Assembly (NCBI GenBank): GCA_947493885.1
Contig: CANLTE010000002.1
Location: forward strand, 62,001-126,000
Reading direction: 5' to 3'
Length of the DNA stretch: 64,000 nucleotides
Source: an uncultured Maribacter sp.
GTDB taxonomy: Bacteria > Bacteroidota > Bacteroidia > Flavobacteriales > Flavobacteriaceae
The position numbers were made by a program, and so were the translations under genes. The first letter of the stretch is position 1, and each line of letters opens with the position of its first letter. Positions 36,801-45,764 of the stretch are shown piece by piece. Below the pieces are notes generated by a model. The model searched no databases and was not told the DNA's origin. It saw only the letters and a program-made list of their open reading frames with translations.

Positions 36801-37129
36801 TACCGAATGCGACACAATTTTCTTCAATAAATAAATTTCAAATTTCAAATACGGATAATGGAACATTCAAAAATGTTTTATTGCTAGGTAATTTATATCA
36901 ATCAGAGGTCGAGACACCAAGAAATGATGCTGGTGTTGGAGTGCTACTATCTGGCAATTTTAAAAAGAATATTAAAGTAACCCCCTCAGTTCAAAGTAAC
37001 TTTTTTATAACCGGGGAAGTAAAAAATACAGCAATAATTCATCTCGGAAAAAATAGAGTTCCGGCATATTTAATAGCTAAAAATAACGATAGACTAAGTT
37101 TAATAGCTATTCCTGAAACTAAAAATTAA
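33803..37129 (+). CDS. VCBS/FG-GAP repeat lipoprotein with ASPIC/UnbV domain
   Basis: A 1108-residue exported lipoprotein (lipobox LFSCQNK). The start at 33803 gives a standard signal peptide; an in-frame ATG at 33773 lies inside the terminator. Calcium-binding propeller repeats of the type DxNxDGxxD recur across the protein (DINNDGLTDLYFTGN, DVNNDGYLDIYLN, DYDNDGYLDLFV, DFNNDGL, DLDNDGDLDLVV). An ASPIC/UnbV segment lies in the middle (IGAKVVVKYNN...TRGYQSSVEPILHFGLG). These CRTAC1-like proteins often sit beside SusCD pairs in marine PULs and may bind glycan at the surface. The role is unproven. Confidence 0.85.
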   Translation: MKHFFIFILIVFFLFSCQNKKVSSGQMHFTELKAEKSGVAFSNDIIENDTLNYFDFPYLYLGGGVSAGDINNDGLTDLYFTGNLVPNKLYLNKGNLKFEDISESAGVAGDSSWYTGVTMADVNNDGYLDIYLNVSQKYGSGANQLLINNQDNTFSEQAEAYGIADKSTSIQSTFFDYDNDGYLDLFVANYPLVLIGQGNIYYYKLMSENRFENSGHLYRNNGPSEESGQVTFSDVTTSAGVQNFGLTLGLVASDFNNDGLKDLYLSNDFNVPDYLYKNNGDGTFTEISKDATRHTSMFGMGVDAADFNNDGLTDFLQVDMTAEGHKRSKTNMASMSPETFYQAVDLGFNYQYMQNSLQLNNGVNHEGTPIFSDISRFNGMATTDWSWGSLFADFDNDGNKDVFITNGIKRDVNNNDVHEHYDSRSFFKQKNPLDFKLLPSTPIANYAFQNNGDYKFSNTTEDWGLGKKGFSNGFVYADLDNDGDLDLVVNNLDEPASIYVNEAQKTKNNYLKIKLKGTKKNPFGIGAKVVVKYNNVQQFQELTLTRGYQSSVEPILHFGLGNIGNIDEVRVIWADNNEQIISDTKANQLLEISYENTNQNNKTEEISVKATDLAEIWGIDFKHKEDAYDDYAYEPLLPHKNSQLGPALTVGDVNNDGLEDFYIGNAAGSSGAMYIQELSGSFSKKEGPWEEDFQFEETGALLFDADNDLDLDLYVVHGGNDGSQPKTYYQDVLYINNNGSFEKNDSVLPEISGSGQEVSAGDYDSDGDLDLFVGGRIVPGKYPFPAKSYILRNDGGQNGPLKYTNVTSDVAPELENAGLVTSALWDDFSGDGNLDLIITGEWMPIRFFKNENGTFKEVTNDFGFQNQTGWWYSLAKSDLDADGDLDYLAGNLGLNYKYKAKESAPFEVFADDFDENGSLDIVLGYKKGKTKLPLRGRECSSQQVPAIKKRFKTFESFANADLEAIYGKHMLEKALHYEANTFAHHWIENMGEEGFKMHKLPNATQFSSINKFQISNTDNGTFKNVLLLGNLYQSEVETPRNDAGVGVLLSGNFKKNIKVTPSVQSNFFITGEVKNTAIIHLGKNRVPAYLIAKNNDRLSLIAIPETKN

Positions 37130-37136
37130 ACAATAA

Positions 37137-40100
37137 TTGATCAAGAATACTTACATATTATCATTACTAGTTTGCACATGTTTATTTATCAACGTATGCG
37201 CTCAGAATGATATTTCTTTTGATAGGTTAACTACCAATGATGGGTTATCTCAAAGTGATATTAACTGCATTTATCAAGACAAACAAGGATTTATGTGGTT
37301 TGGTACTCATGAAGGCTTAAATAAGTACGATGGGTATCAGTTTAAGGTATATAATCCAAATCCAAACAATGCGGGAAGCATTAACAGTAATTTAATTTTT
37401 GATATTGAAGGAGATGAAAATGGAAATTTATGGATTGCGACAACAGGTAGCGGATTAAATTATTTTGATAAAATTACCGAGACTTTTATAGAATACAAAC
37501 ATGATAGAAAAAATGGGAATAGCCTTATAAATAATCATATTTCCAAGATTCATATAGATAGCAAGCAAAGATTGTGGGTTGCCACAAATAAGGGAATTAA
37601 CATGTTAGATTTAAGGAGTAAAGAATCGTCTAAGGTCTTTCATAAATTTAACCTTAGCCAGGAATTTGCCTCCCATGGTCTTGACGGAAAAATTATATAT
37701 GATATCTATGAAAATGATAAAAATGAGCTTTTTATTGTGGGAACAGGGGGGTTGTTTAAACTTCACGAAAATAAAAACCAAGAGCTAGTTTTTAAAGTTT
37801 TAAACGCGGAGTTAGGATTAGATAATAAAATTATTAGTTGTGTAATTCAAGATAAATTAGGGCGATTAATTATAGGAACTTCTGACGGATTATATGTACA
37901 GCGAAAAAATAGTTTAGATGCCAAAATTATCCGATTGGCTGATGGTAATTATAATAATATTGTTGTTGATGCGGATGGTAATATATGGTGTGGAACAAAT
38001 AATGGGTTGTTGTGTTTTAGTAGTAGCACGCAAAGTGGTTTTCCTAGGCTAGTTCAAAGCCTTAGGTACAATCCTTTAAATGATAATAGCTTAAGTAAAA
38101 ATGTGATAAAATCTTTAGCAATTGATCACACAGGAATACTATGGGTTGGAACTAATGGAGGCGGAATTAATAAGTATGACCCCTATGGAAAACAGTTTCG
38201 ACACATTAGAAAAACGCTTACCCAAAACAGTTTAAGTTATGATAAAATTCGCTCCATGTATGAGGATTCTAATGGAACTTTATGGATAGGTACTGAGGGA
38301 GGGGGATTAAACATGTTGCTTAAGGATGATGATGATGGAACATATTCAAAATTCAAAATTTTTGAAACCATTTTAAAACCTTTTGCTATAGAGGAAATTA
38401 AAAGAAATGGAAGAAAAATTCTTCTTGTTGGAGCCGAAAACACTACTGGATTGTTTGAAATTGATATTACTAATCCAAAAGGTGTTCAGGAAAAAGATAT
38501 AAAGGAAATAAATGAGATTACTTACAGTGTTTTTTCTCTGCTATCTGATAAAAAAGGGAATATTTGGATTGGTACGTACAACGGTGGAATTTACAGATGG
38601 TTGCTTGATGAAGATGGTGTAAATTATAAAAAGGATATTTTAAGGAATGATCCACTAAATAGTGGTAGCATATCTAGCAATATTATAAGAGATATTTTTG
38701 AGGATAGCAAAGGAAATAAGTGGTTTGCTACGGGAGATGGACTTTGTAAACTTACAAAAGATGAAGCTCGAAAAAAGAACCCCCAATTTGAAAGATTTAA
38801 TAACATTCCGGGGGATGTAAATAGTTTAAGCCATAACTACATATTATCCATATACGAAGACGCTAGTCATAATTTATGGATAGGAACATTTGGAGGGGGA
38901 TTAAACAAATTAGAACTCAATGATAATGAGGAAAAGTTTGTTTCTTACACTCAAACGGATGGATTACCTAATAATGTAATAAAAGGAATATTGGAAGATA
39001 GTAAGGGCAATTTGTGGTTATCTACAAATGGAGGTCTTTCAAAATTTAATGCTAAAGAAAAAACGTTTAAAAATTATGATGTACATGATGGACTGCAGGA
39101 TAACGAGTTTCAAGAATTAGCATGTTTAAAAAGGAAAAATGGAGAAATGCTTTTTGGAGGTATTAATGGTTTTAATGCCTTTTATCCAGAAAACATATTT
39201 ACCAATACATTTGAAACAGAAACTGTAATAACCAATTTTTCAATTTTTAATAAAAATGTTTCCGTTGGAGAAAAGGTAAATGGAAGAATTATCTTAAAAA
39301 ACCCTATTAATCAAACAAACAAAATTGAATTAAAACATTGGGAGAATAGTTTTTCTTTTGAATTCACTTCTTTGCATTACGCGTCACCACAGAAGAATAA
39401 ATTTGAGTACATGCTAGAAGGGTTTGATAACAATTGGATAAAGACCACCACCAATAAAAGGTTTGCGACCTATACAAATTTAAGCCCAGGAGAATACGTA
39501 CTAAAGGTAAAAGCGTCCAATAATGATGAGGTTTGGGATAATTCGCCTGCGGAGTTAAAAATAAACGTAATTCCACCATTTTGGCTTACCGGAAGTGCTT
39601 ATTTTCTTTACTCCTTGTTTTTATTAGGGTTGTTGTTCGCTTATCGAAGATTCACCATTATTAAAACTACTAAAAAACATCAGCTAGAATTAGAGCACAT
39701 AGAAAAGGAAAAGCATGAGGAGATTAATAAAATGAAATTAGAGTTTTTTACTAATATCTCTCATGAATTACGAACACCGTTAACTTTAATTAAAGGGCCC
39801 TTGGAATATTTACAAGGCAAGTATAAAGAACTGGATGATAGTGTTATATCTGAGCAGTTTAACTTAATGCATAAAAATAGTGATTATCTATTGCGATTAG
39901 TAAATCAACTGCTGGATTTTCGAAAGGTTGGCAAGGGTAAAATGAAACTTGTAGTACGCCAGGGAGATATTGTTCAGTTTATTAAAGAAATAGGAGAGCC
40001 TTTTCAATTTTTGAGTATGAAAAGGAAGATTGATTTTAAGGTTGAAGAATATGGTGAGTTTAATAAGGCATGGTTTGATAGTGATGCCATTGAAAAAATA

Positions 40101-41366
40101 ATTAATAATCTTTTATCAAATGCCTTTAAATTCACTCCCGAAAATGGAAAAATTTCGATACAAATTACAAGAGGAGATGCATATTTAAAAACAAAAGGAT
40201 ATAAGCGTGGGGGCAATTTAAAGGATTATGTAGTAATTCAGGTGAATGACTCTGGAACAGGTATCCCAGAAGATAAATTGGCCTTTATTTTTGAACGTTT
40301 TTATGTTGAAAAAGATAGGGTAAAAAGAAATTCGGAAGGAATAGGAATAGGGCTTTCGTTTACAAAGAACTTAATAGAATTACATCAGGGGCAAATTGAA
40401 GTTACAAGTCAACAAGGGAAGGGTACTAGTTTTATTGTAAAACTTCCCATTCATAAAAATGCGTACGAAAATAAACCCAATATTAGTTGTGTTGACTCTT
40501 CTGAAAAGGATGAATTTATTCATAACGGAATTATAGATTCCCTAATTTACAAAGGTGATGATGAGCTAGTAGAACGCAATATTTACCATTCAAGGTCTAA
40601 ATTACCTGTTTTACTTGTTGTTGATGATAACTCCGATATTAGAAGCTTTATTAAAAGGGCAATGGGGGAAAAATATGAGGTTTATGAAGCGGAAAATGGA
40701 AAAGAAGGAGTTGAAATTGCTGTAAAAATAATTCCCAATATTATTCTTGCAGATGTTATGATGCCCGTAATGGATGGTTTTGAATTTTGCGCAAAAATTA
40801 AAAAGACTCAAGAAACTAGTCATATACCAGTTGTTATGCTAACCGCGAAGTCTTCGCAGGAAAGTGAAATGGAAGGCCTTACGGTTGGAGCTGATGATTA
40901 TTTGCGTAAGCCTTTTGATATTGAAGTTTTAAAATTAAAGTTAAATAATATCATAAATCATAGGAAAGAACTTCGAAAGCGTTTTAATAGAGAAGTTTCT
41001 TTACAACCAAAGGAGGTTACAGTTACCTCTGCTGATGAACAGTTTTTACAGCAAGCAATTGCAATAGTAGAAAAGCATATGATGGATACAAGCTTTAATG
41101 TAGAGGTGTTACTAAAAGAAATGGGCTTTAGTCGTACAAATATGTATTTAAAATTTAAAGAGTTAACAGACCTTTCTTCAAGTGAATTTATTCGAAACAT
41201 TCGACTTAAAAGAGCAATGCAACTGCTTGAAAATAGTGATATGTCCGTAAAAGAAATAATGTACCAAACTGGATTTAATACGGCGTCATATTTTGCAAAA
41301 TGTTTTAAAAAGCAATTTGGGGTTTTACCTAGTGAATATGTTCGTCAAATACATCAAAATCGTTAA
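37137..41366 (+). CDS. Hybrid two-component system regulator (HTCS)
   Basis: A 1409-residue one-protein sensor and regulator. It has a signal peptide (to about residue 22), two-component propeller repeats (about 25-700; LTTNDGLSQSDINCIYQDKQGFMWFGT and many WIGT blades), a Y_Y_Y domain (about 720-810) and one membrane helix (about 820-840). The kinase has His876 in ISHELRTPLTLIKGP and an HATPase. The receiver has Asp1206 (ADVMMPVMDG), and an AraC-type DNA-binding domain is at the end (VLLKEMGFSRTNMY...GFNTASYFAKCFKKQFGVLPSEYV). It senses a PUL oligosaccharide in the periplasm and activates the locus. The start codon is TTG, directly after an in-frame TAA; no ATG is available for over 50 codons. 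Confidence 0.95.
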   Translation: MIKNTYILSLLVCTCLFINVCAQNDISFDRLTTNDGLSQSDINCIYQDKQGFMWFGTHEGLNKYDGYQFKVYNPNPNNAGSINSNLIFDIEGDENGNLWIATTGSGLNYFDKITETFIEYKHDRKNGNSLINNHISKIHIDSKQRLWVATNKGINMLDLRSKESSKVFHKFNLSQEFASHGLDGKIIYDIYENDKNELFIVGTGGLFKLHENKNQELVFKVLNAELGLDNKIISCVIQDKLGRLIIGTSDGLYVQRKNSLDAKIIRLADGNYNNIVVDADGNIWCGTNNGLLCFSSSTQSGFPRLVQSLRYNPLNDNSLSKNVIKSLAIDHTGILWVGTNGGGINKYDPYGKQFRHIRKTLTQNSLSYDKIRSMYEDSNGTLWIGTEGGGLNMLLKDDDDGTYSKFKIFETILKPFAIEEIKRNGRKILLVGAENTTGLFEIDITNPKGVQEKDIKEINEITYSVFSLLSDKKGNIWIGTYNGGIYRWLLDEDGVNYKKDILRNDPLNSGSISSNIIRDIFEDSKGNKWFATGDGLCKLTKDEARKKNPQFERFNNIPGDVNSLSHNYILSIYEDASHNLWIGTFGGGLNKLELNDNEEKFVSYTQTDGLPNNVIKGILEDSKGNLWLSTNGGLSKFNAKEKTFKNYDVHDGLQDNEFQELACLKRKNGEMLFGGINGFNAFYPENIFTNTFETETVITNFSIFNKNVSVGEKVNGRIILKNPINQTNKIELKHWENSFSFEFTSLHYASPQKNKFEYMLEGFDNNWIKTTTNKRFATYTNLSPGEYVLKVKASNNDEVWDNSPAELKINVIPPFWLTGSAYFLYSLFLLGLLFAYRRFTIIKTTKKHQLELEHIEKEKHEEINKMKLEFFTNISHELRTPLTLIKGPLEYLQGKYKELDDSVISEQFNLMHKNSDYLLRLVNQLLDFRKVGKGKMKLVVRQGDIVQFIKEIGEPFQFLSMKRKIDFKVEEYGEFNKAWFDSDAIEKIINNLLSNAFKFTPENGKISIQITRGDAYLKTKGYKRGGNLKDYVVIQVNDSGTGIPEDKLAFIFERFYVEKDRVKRNSEGIGIGLSFTKNLIELHQGQIEVTSQQGKGTSFIVKLPIHKNAYENKPNISCVDSSEKDEFIHNGIIDSLIYKGDDELVERNIYHSRSKLPVLLVVDDNSDIRSFIKRAMGEKYEVYEAENGKEGVEIAVKIIPNIILADVMMPVMDGFEFCAKIKKTQETSHIPVVMLTAKSSQESEMEGLTVGADDYLRKPFDIEVLKLKLNNIINHRKELRKRFNREVSLQPKEVTVTSADEQFLQQAIAIVEKHMMDTSFNVEVLLKEMGFSRTNMYLKFKELTDLSSSEFIRNIRLKRAMQLLENSDMSVKEIMYQTGFNTASYFAKCFKKQFGVLPSEYVRQIHQNR

Positions 41367-41377
41367 TTGTTTTTGAA

Positions 41378-42928
41378 TTAATTCATGTAATAATCCCAAA
41401 AATCATATTTTTCTCCTTCAATATTTTTTTTAGTATCTCCGAGTTCAATTGCTTTGTTTCTCATTTCGTTTTGCATTTGTAAAACAAGCTCCCTATGTTG
41501 GGGGAAAAATGATAAGTCTTGGGTTTCCCATGGGTCTTTTTTTATATTGAAAAGCTGAGTTACCCTTGAACCTCTAATTTCTTCACCTCTTTTCCAATCA
41601 TTGTCATTAGCCCGTACATATTCTATTAATTTATAATCTCCTTTTCTATAAGCTCTTTGAAATTGCTTATAGGCGTGATACGTTGAATTGCGTACTTGAG
41701 TTGCTTTGTTTTCAATAACAGGTAAAAGACTTTTCCCATTCACGGAGGAGGGGATGTCTATATTGGTAATACTGCAAACTGTTGGGAAAATATCATGGAT
41801 ATAACTTAACGCGTCAATTTTTACACCATGTTCTTTTATAGCCCCACCTGATAAGATAAAAGGAACATGTATACCGTCTTCATCGTAAATATTTTGTTTT
41901 CCAATTAGGCCATGATTTCCCACTGCTAAGCCGCTATCTCCAGCAAAAACAATGAGCGTGTTCTCGTATGTGCCATTTTCTTTTAAAGCAGCAATAATTT
42001 TTCCAATTTGCGTATCTAGATGTGTAATAATAGCATAATAATCAGCTAAATGATGCTTAGCAATTTCAGGGGTACGTGGCCATGGAGCAAGCTCTTCATC
42101 TCTTAAAAACATATGCCCATTATCAAAAGGATGTTGAGGCATATAAGATGGTGGTAAAATAATATTATTAGCATTGTACATGTTTCGATATTCTTTTGGA
42201 GCCTGTCGGGGGTCATGTGGTGCATGAAAAGCAACGTACATGAAATAAGGTTTTTTCTTTTTTCTTTTAGAGATAAACCTAGCTGCGTTTTCAGCAAAAA
42301 TCTCTGAAGTATGAGGACCGTCTAATTCTGTTCCCGTTGGACCTCTTTTGTCGTCATCTGCAATGGCTCTACGTACTGTTTTACCTTTTTGATTATATGT
42401 TAGCAAATAGGCATCATCTTTTTTAAACTCTCCTTTTTTATCCCAGTCCCAAAAAGGCATTCTGTAATGATCAACTAGATATACTCCTCTACCCATGATT
42501 TTATCTCCTGAATCAAAAGAACGAGCAAGAGAACTGTTATCATTGTGCCATTTACCAACAATATGTGTATCGTATCCCGATTTTTGAAAAGTTTCCCCAA
42601 GTGTTACATGTGTTTTAGGAATTTGCCTCCCATTACCTTTTAGCTTAAAAAGATTTCTCCCTGTATGAAGCATTGCTCTACTCGGAATGCACGTAGCACC
42701 CGAAAAAGAGCCCATTAAATACGTATTGGTAAACGTAATTCCATTTTCTGAAAGATTGTCAATATTGGGTGTTTTTACAGCTGCTCCACTTAAAGAGTGG
42801 ACCCCTGAGAATCTATGGTCATCTGTATAAATGACTATTACATTTGGTTTTTTTTCTTTTTGAGAAAATACTTGAAAAGAAAAACAAACAAACAATATTA
42901 AAACGGAATTTTTGCGGACTGAAATCAA
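41378..42928 (-). CDS. Type I (formylglycine) sulfatase, family S1
   Basis: A 516-residue secreted sulfatase with a signal peptide ending near VFSQ. The maturation motif CIPSR places the catalytic formylglycine at Cys80. Metal and substrate residues are in IYTDDHRFSG and FAGDSGLAVGNHGLIGKQNIYDEDG. The subfamily is not recognisable by eye. It would remove sulfate from a galactan oligosaccharide. The only possible start is a TTG one base after the GH117 stop (TAA-A-TTG), implying translational coupling. No anaerobic sulfatase-maturing enzyme is in the window. Confidence 0.92.
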   Translation of the reverse strand: MISVRKNSVLILFVCFSFQVFSQKEKKPNVIVIYTDDHRFSGVHSLSGAAVKTPNIDNLSENGITFTNTYLMGSFSGATCIPSRAMLHTGRNLFKLKGNGRQIPKTHVTLGETFQKSGYDTHIVGKWHNDNSSLARSFDSGDKIMGRGVYLVDHYRMPFWDWDKKGEFKKDDAYLLTYNQKGKTVRRAIADDDKRGPTGTELDGPHTSEIFAENAARFISKRKKKKPYFMYVAFHAPHDPRQAPKEYRNMYNANNIILPPSYMPQHPFDNGHMFLRDEELAPWPRTPEIAKHHLADYYAIITHLDTQIGKIIAALKENGTYENTLIVFAGDSGLAVGNHGLIGKQNIYDEDGIHVPFILSGGAIKEHGVKIDALSYIHDIFPTVCSITNIDIPSSVNGKSLLPVIENKATQVRNSTYHAYKQFQRAYRKGDYKLIEYVRANDNDWKRGEEIRGSRVTQLFNIKKDPWETQDLSFFPQHRELVLQMQNEMRNKAIELGDTKKNIEGEKYDFWDYYMN

Positions 42929-42929
42929 T

Positions 42930-44183
42930 TTATTCTTTTTTTAATTTACGAGTTTCCTCTTTAATTCTTTTTCTTTGGTCAGCATTTAATCCTTGACTAA
43001 AGTATACTTCAGGTTTATAAGGAACTTGATGTCTTTTCATTATTGGGTCATGTATGTCTTGACTCAAATCACAATCAAATCGTAGTAATATAGAATGATT
43101 TTGAGACCAATTAGTATAGTTGGTTAGATGAGATATTCCCCAGGTTATTCCACGACCATTTTTTGTATTGTCAAAAACATCTGGAATAAAAGGTCCACCA
43201 GCTTTAGGCATGAGTTCGGTAATAGCGGCTATTTTAAAGTTAACTCCGTCTTCAGCAAATTGAATGGTGTTATGCTCGTTACCATCTTTAATAACTAATG
43301 CAGCAATACCACCTTTAAAGGGGAATAAGGTAGTTTCGTGTCCCGAAGTAATTACTGGGTTAAGGGGGTGTTTTTTAAAAGGCCCTAGAGGATTGTCTGC
43401 AATTGCTAGGCCTTGCATTCTAACTAGTTTTGGATCACCATCAAAATCTGATTTATAGTATAAATATATTTTGTCTTTATACACTATAGGGTAGGGGTCA
43501 TGAATGGAGTATTGATCCCATGCTCCTTTTTCTCCATTGGGAATAACTATTTTATTTGCAGGTGTCCAAGGACCATCAGGAGAATCCGCATATGATACAG
43601 CTACTGGGCAGTCATCTCCTCTTTTCCCACTAGCTTCCATAAACCCTTGATAGTATAGGTAGTATTTGTTTTCCCATTTTAAAATATCAGTTGTAGAAAC
43701 TGATCGCCAACCCACATTTGGTTTTGGTGGCCTTGGAACTGCCACACCTTCTTCTTTCCAGGTAAACCCATCTTTAGAAGTTGCATACCATATTTCCGAT
43801 AAATCCCAATCAGAAGAAGGGATGGTGCTACTGCTTTTAGCAGCACCCTGAGGGGGAGCAGAAGTATGTCTTTTAGTATACCAAATATAGTATTTCCCAT
43901 TTTCAAAAATTACTTTTGAAGGGTCTCTTCTACTAATAGTGCCATCATGATTATTATAATCAAAGCCTTTTAGCATAGTGTATTTGAATTGAGAAAATAG
44001 CTCATTATCTTCAGGTCTTGGAGCTATATAGCTATAATTGCGCTCCATGGATTCACTCAATGGCATATTTGGCTTTTCTTTTGGAAGCACAAATGGGAAC
44101 GATTCAGTATTTTGTGCACTACCATGGTTTATTCCAGAAAGAATAAAGGATAATGCGATATAAATAAATAGTTGTTTTTTCAT
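42930..44183 (-). CDS. GH117-family glycoside hydrolase (anhydrogalactosidase type)
   Basis: A 417-residue secreted five-bladed propeller enzyme with a signal peptide ending near GSAQN. Blocks diagnostic of GH117 are RRDPSKVIF, WYTKRH, DLSEIWYATSKDGFTWKEEG, IHDPYPIVYKDKIYLYYK, ITSGHETTLFPFKGGIA and IQFAEDGVNF. Characterised members release 3,6-anhydro-L-galactose from the non-reducing end of neoagaro-oligosaccharides; others act on related galactans or are uncharacterised. The propeller also resembles GH43 enzymes, but the block pattern is GH117. With the adjoining sulfatase it forms a two-gene operon and is the best pointer to a red-algal galactan substrate. Confidence 0.87.
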   Translation of the reverse strand: MKKQLFIYIALSFILSGINHGSAQNTESFPFVLPKEKPNMPLSESMERNYSYIAPRPEDNELFSQFKYTMLKGFDYNNHDGTISRRDPSKVIFENGKYYIWYTKRHTSAPPQGAAKSSSTIPSSDWDLSEIWYATSKDGFTWKEEGVAVPRPPKPNVGWRSVSTTDILKWENKYYLYYQGFMEASGKRGDDCPVAVSYADSPDGPWTPANKIVIPNGEKGAWDQYSIHDPYPIVYKDKIYLYYKSDFDGDPKLVRMQGLAIADNPLGPFKKHPLNPVITSGHETTLFPFKGGIAALVIKDGNEHNTIQFAEDGVNFKIAAITELMPKAGGPFIPDVFDNTKNGRGITWGISHLTNYTNWSQNHSILLRFDCDLSQDIHDPIMKRHQVPYKPEVYFSQGLNADQRKRIKEETRKLKKE

Positions 44184-44354
44184 GTTACAGGTAGTTTTTA
44201 AGTTAAGTGTTCTATCATTTATATGTGTTTTGTCTAAACTTCAATCTAAATCTCAAAGGATTTTTTGGAAACAGAAATCTGTTAACCTCTATAACAAGAG
44301 ATGAAAATGACTGTTTACAATATAAAAAAACAGATTTAATGGAGTGCATTTCGT

Positions 44355-45764
44355 CTATTGGGTTATTTTATTAACGTCATCAAAAACAACATCCTTACGA
44401 ATTTCAGTATGAGTTGAATTGAATTTTAAATTTACTAATTGAATACTATCTATATGTCTGGCGTATAAGCCATAAGCAGGGAGAGTTTTAAAAAAACTAA
44501 ATTCTGGATAGGCGGTTTCGTTTTCAGCAACTGGCTCAAGTTGTAAGTCTTTTTCACACCCAGGTAGTGTAATATTTATGTTTTCTAAAGTAATTGAGCC
44601 TATTTTATGTTTGGGCGTTCCCGTAATGAAAATACCTGATGGAGAGGAAACTCTTGAGTTTTGCAAGTTTTGCGTTGTAGCTGTTATATTTTTTATGCTA
44701 ATATTTTTGATGGAACCTACCTGTTGTTTTTCTGCATCACGGTAGGTCCTTAGTCGTTCTCCTAACCGAATAAAAATAGGCATATCTACAACGCTCATTG
44801 ACACGTTTTCAATATTAACATCATGAATGTTGGCTCCGTCTACACTTAAAATTTTGATTCCACCACCTTTAGTATTATGTATTTTGCAATCTTTAATAGA
44901 TATATTATAAAAGTCGCCCATAGATTCTGTTCCAAATTTTATAGCCCCCCAGTCGCTTTTTAGTTTACAGTTACGAACGCTTACATTATGAGTTGGTATA
45001 GGAGAAGTAGATTTTATGCATATGGCATCGTCACCAGCATCAATATTGGTATTTGAAATGATTACGTTATGACTGGAGTCTAAATCTATACCATCATTAT
45101 TATGATGAGCGTGGCTATAAATAGAAATACTATCAACTTTTATATTATTAGATTGATAAAAGTGACATGTCCAAGCCGCTGGTTGTCTTAAGTTTATATT
45201 TTTGAGAGATATTGAATTTGAGCGAACAAAACGAAGCAAAAAAGGACGATTAGCTCCGAAACCTTTTTGTTCACTTTGATTAAGGTTAAGTTCTTTTATT
45301 TTTTGTTTAATGTTTTTACTAAGAAAGGCTTTTCCATTACCATCAATAATTCCTTTTCCAACAATTCCAATATTTGTAGCATCAGTAGCTCCAATCAGAC
45401 AATTTCCTCGTTCCTGCCCCGTAGCATCAACAAAAGTATCAATGCTTTTATAATCTTGAGGGTTAGCACTTCCAATTAGTTTTGCGTTTTCAGATATTTT
45501 AAGCGTGACATTGTCTTTAAGAAGAACAGTTCCACTAATATAAATCCCATTTTCAATTAAAACAGTTCCGCCTCCGTTTTGTGTACATTCGTCAATGGCC
45601 TTTTGAATTTGGTTGGTATTTACTGATAAACTATCTCCTTTTGCACCATATTCCGTAATGTTATAAACACTTTTTTTATTGGACGAGCAAAAGGTGTTTA
45701 AATGCAGAGCAAATAAAATTAGAACTACTTTTATGAGGTTATTGATTGATAAATATTGCTTCAT
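44355..45764 (-). CDS. GH28-family glycoside hydrolase (second of pair)
   Basis: A 469-residue right-handed beta-helix enzyme with an N-terminal lipoprotein-like signal (LHLNTFCSSNK). The ATG at 45764 is used, overlapping the end of the upstream GH28 gene by 26 bases. The N-terminal YNITEYGAKGDSLSVNTNQIQKAIDEC is standard for pectin-type helices. Catalytic aspartates are in NNDGIDLD and DAGDDAICIKS. The His-containing GHG motif of classical polygalacturonases is replaced by AIKFGTES, and RIK by GIKIL. It may therefore act on an uronic or other sugar in the galactan rather than on pectin. Confidence 0.85.
   Translation of the reverse strand: MKQYLSINNLIKVVLILFALHLNTFCSSNKKSVYNITEYGAKGDSLSVNTNQIQKAIDECTQNGGGTVLIENGIYISGTVLLKDNVTLKISENAKLIGSANPQDYKSIDTFVDATGQERGNCLIGATDATNIGIVGKGIIDGNGKAFLSKNIKQKIKELNLNQSEQKGFGANRPFLLRFVRSNSISLKNINLRQPAAWTCHFYQSNNIKVDSISIYSHAHHNNDGIDLDSSHNVIISNTNIDAGDDAICIKSTSPIPTHNVSVRNCKLKSDWGAIKFGTESMGDFYNISIKDCKIHNTKGGGIKILSVDGANIHDVNIENVSMSVVDMPIFIRLGERLRTYRDAEKQQVGSIKNISIKNITATTQNLQNSRVSSPSGIFITGTPKHKIGSITLENINITLPGCEKDLQLEPVAENETAYPEFSFFKTLPAYGLYARHIDSIQLVNLKFNSTHTEIRKDVVFDDVNKITQ

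Noticed and set aside
42930-44183. GH43 or GH32 family for the five-bladed propeller enzyme
   Set aside because: The conserved blocks (RRDPSKV, EIWYATSKDG, SGHETTLFPFKGG, FAEDGVNF) match GH117 in order and spacing.
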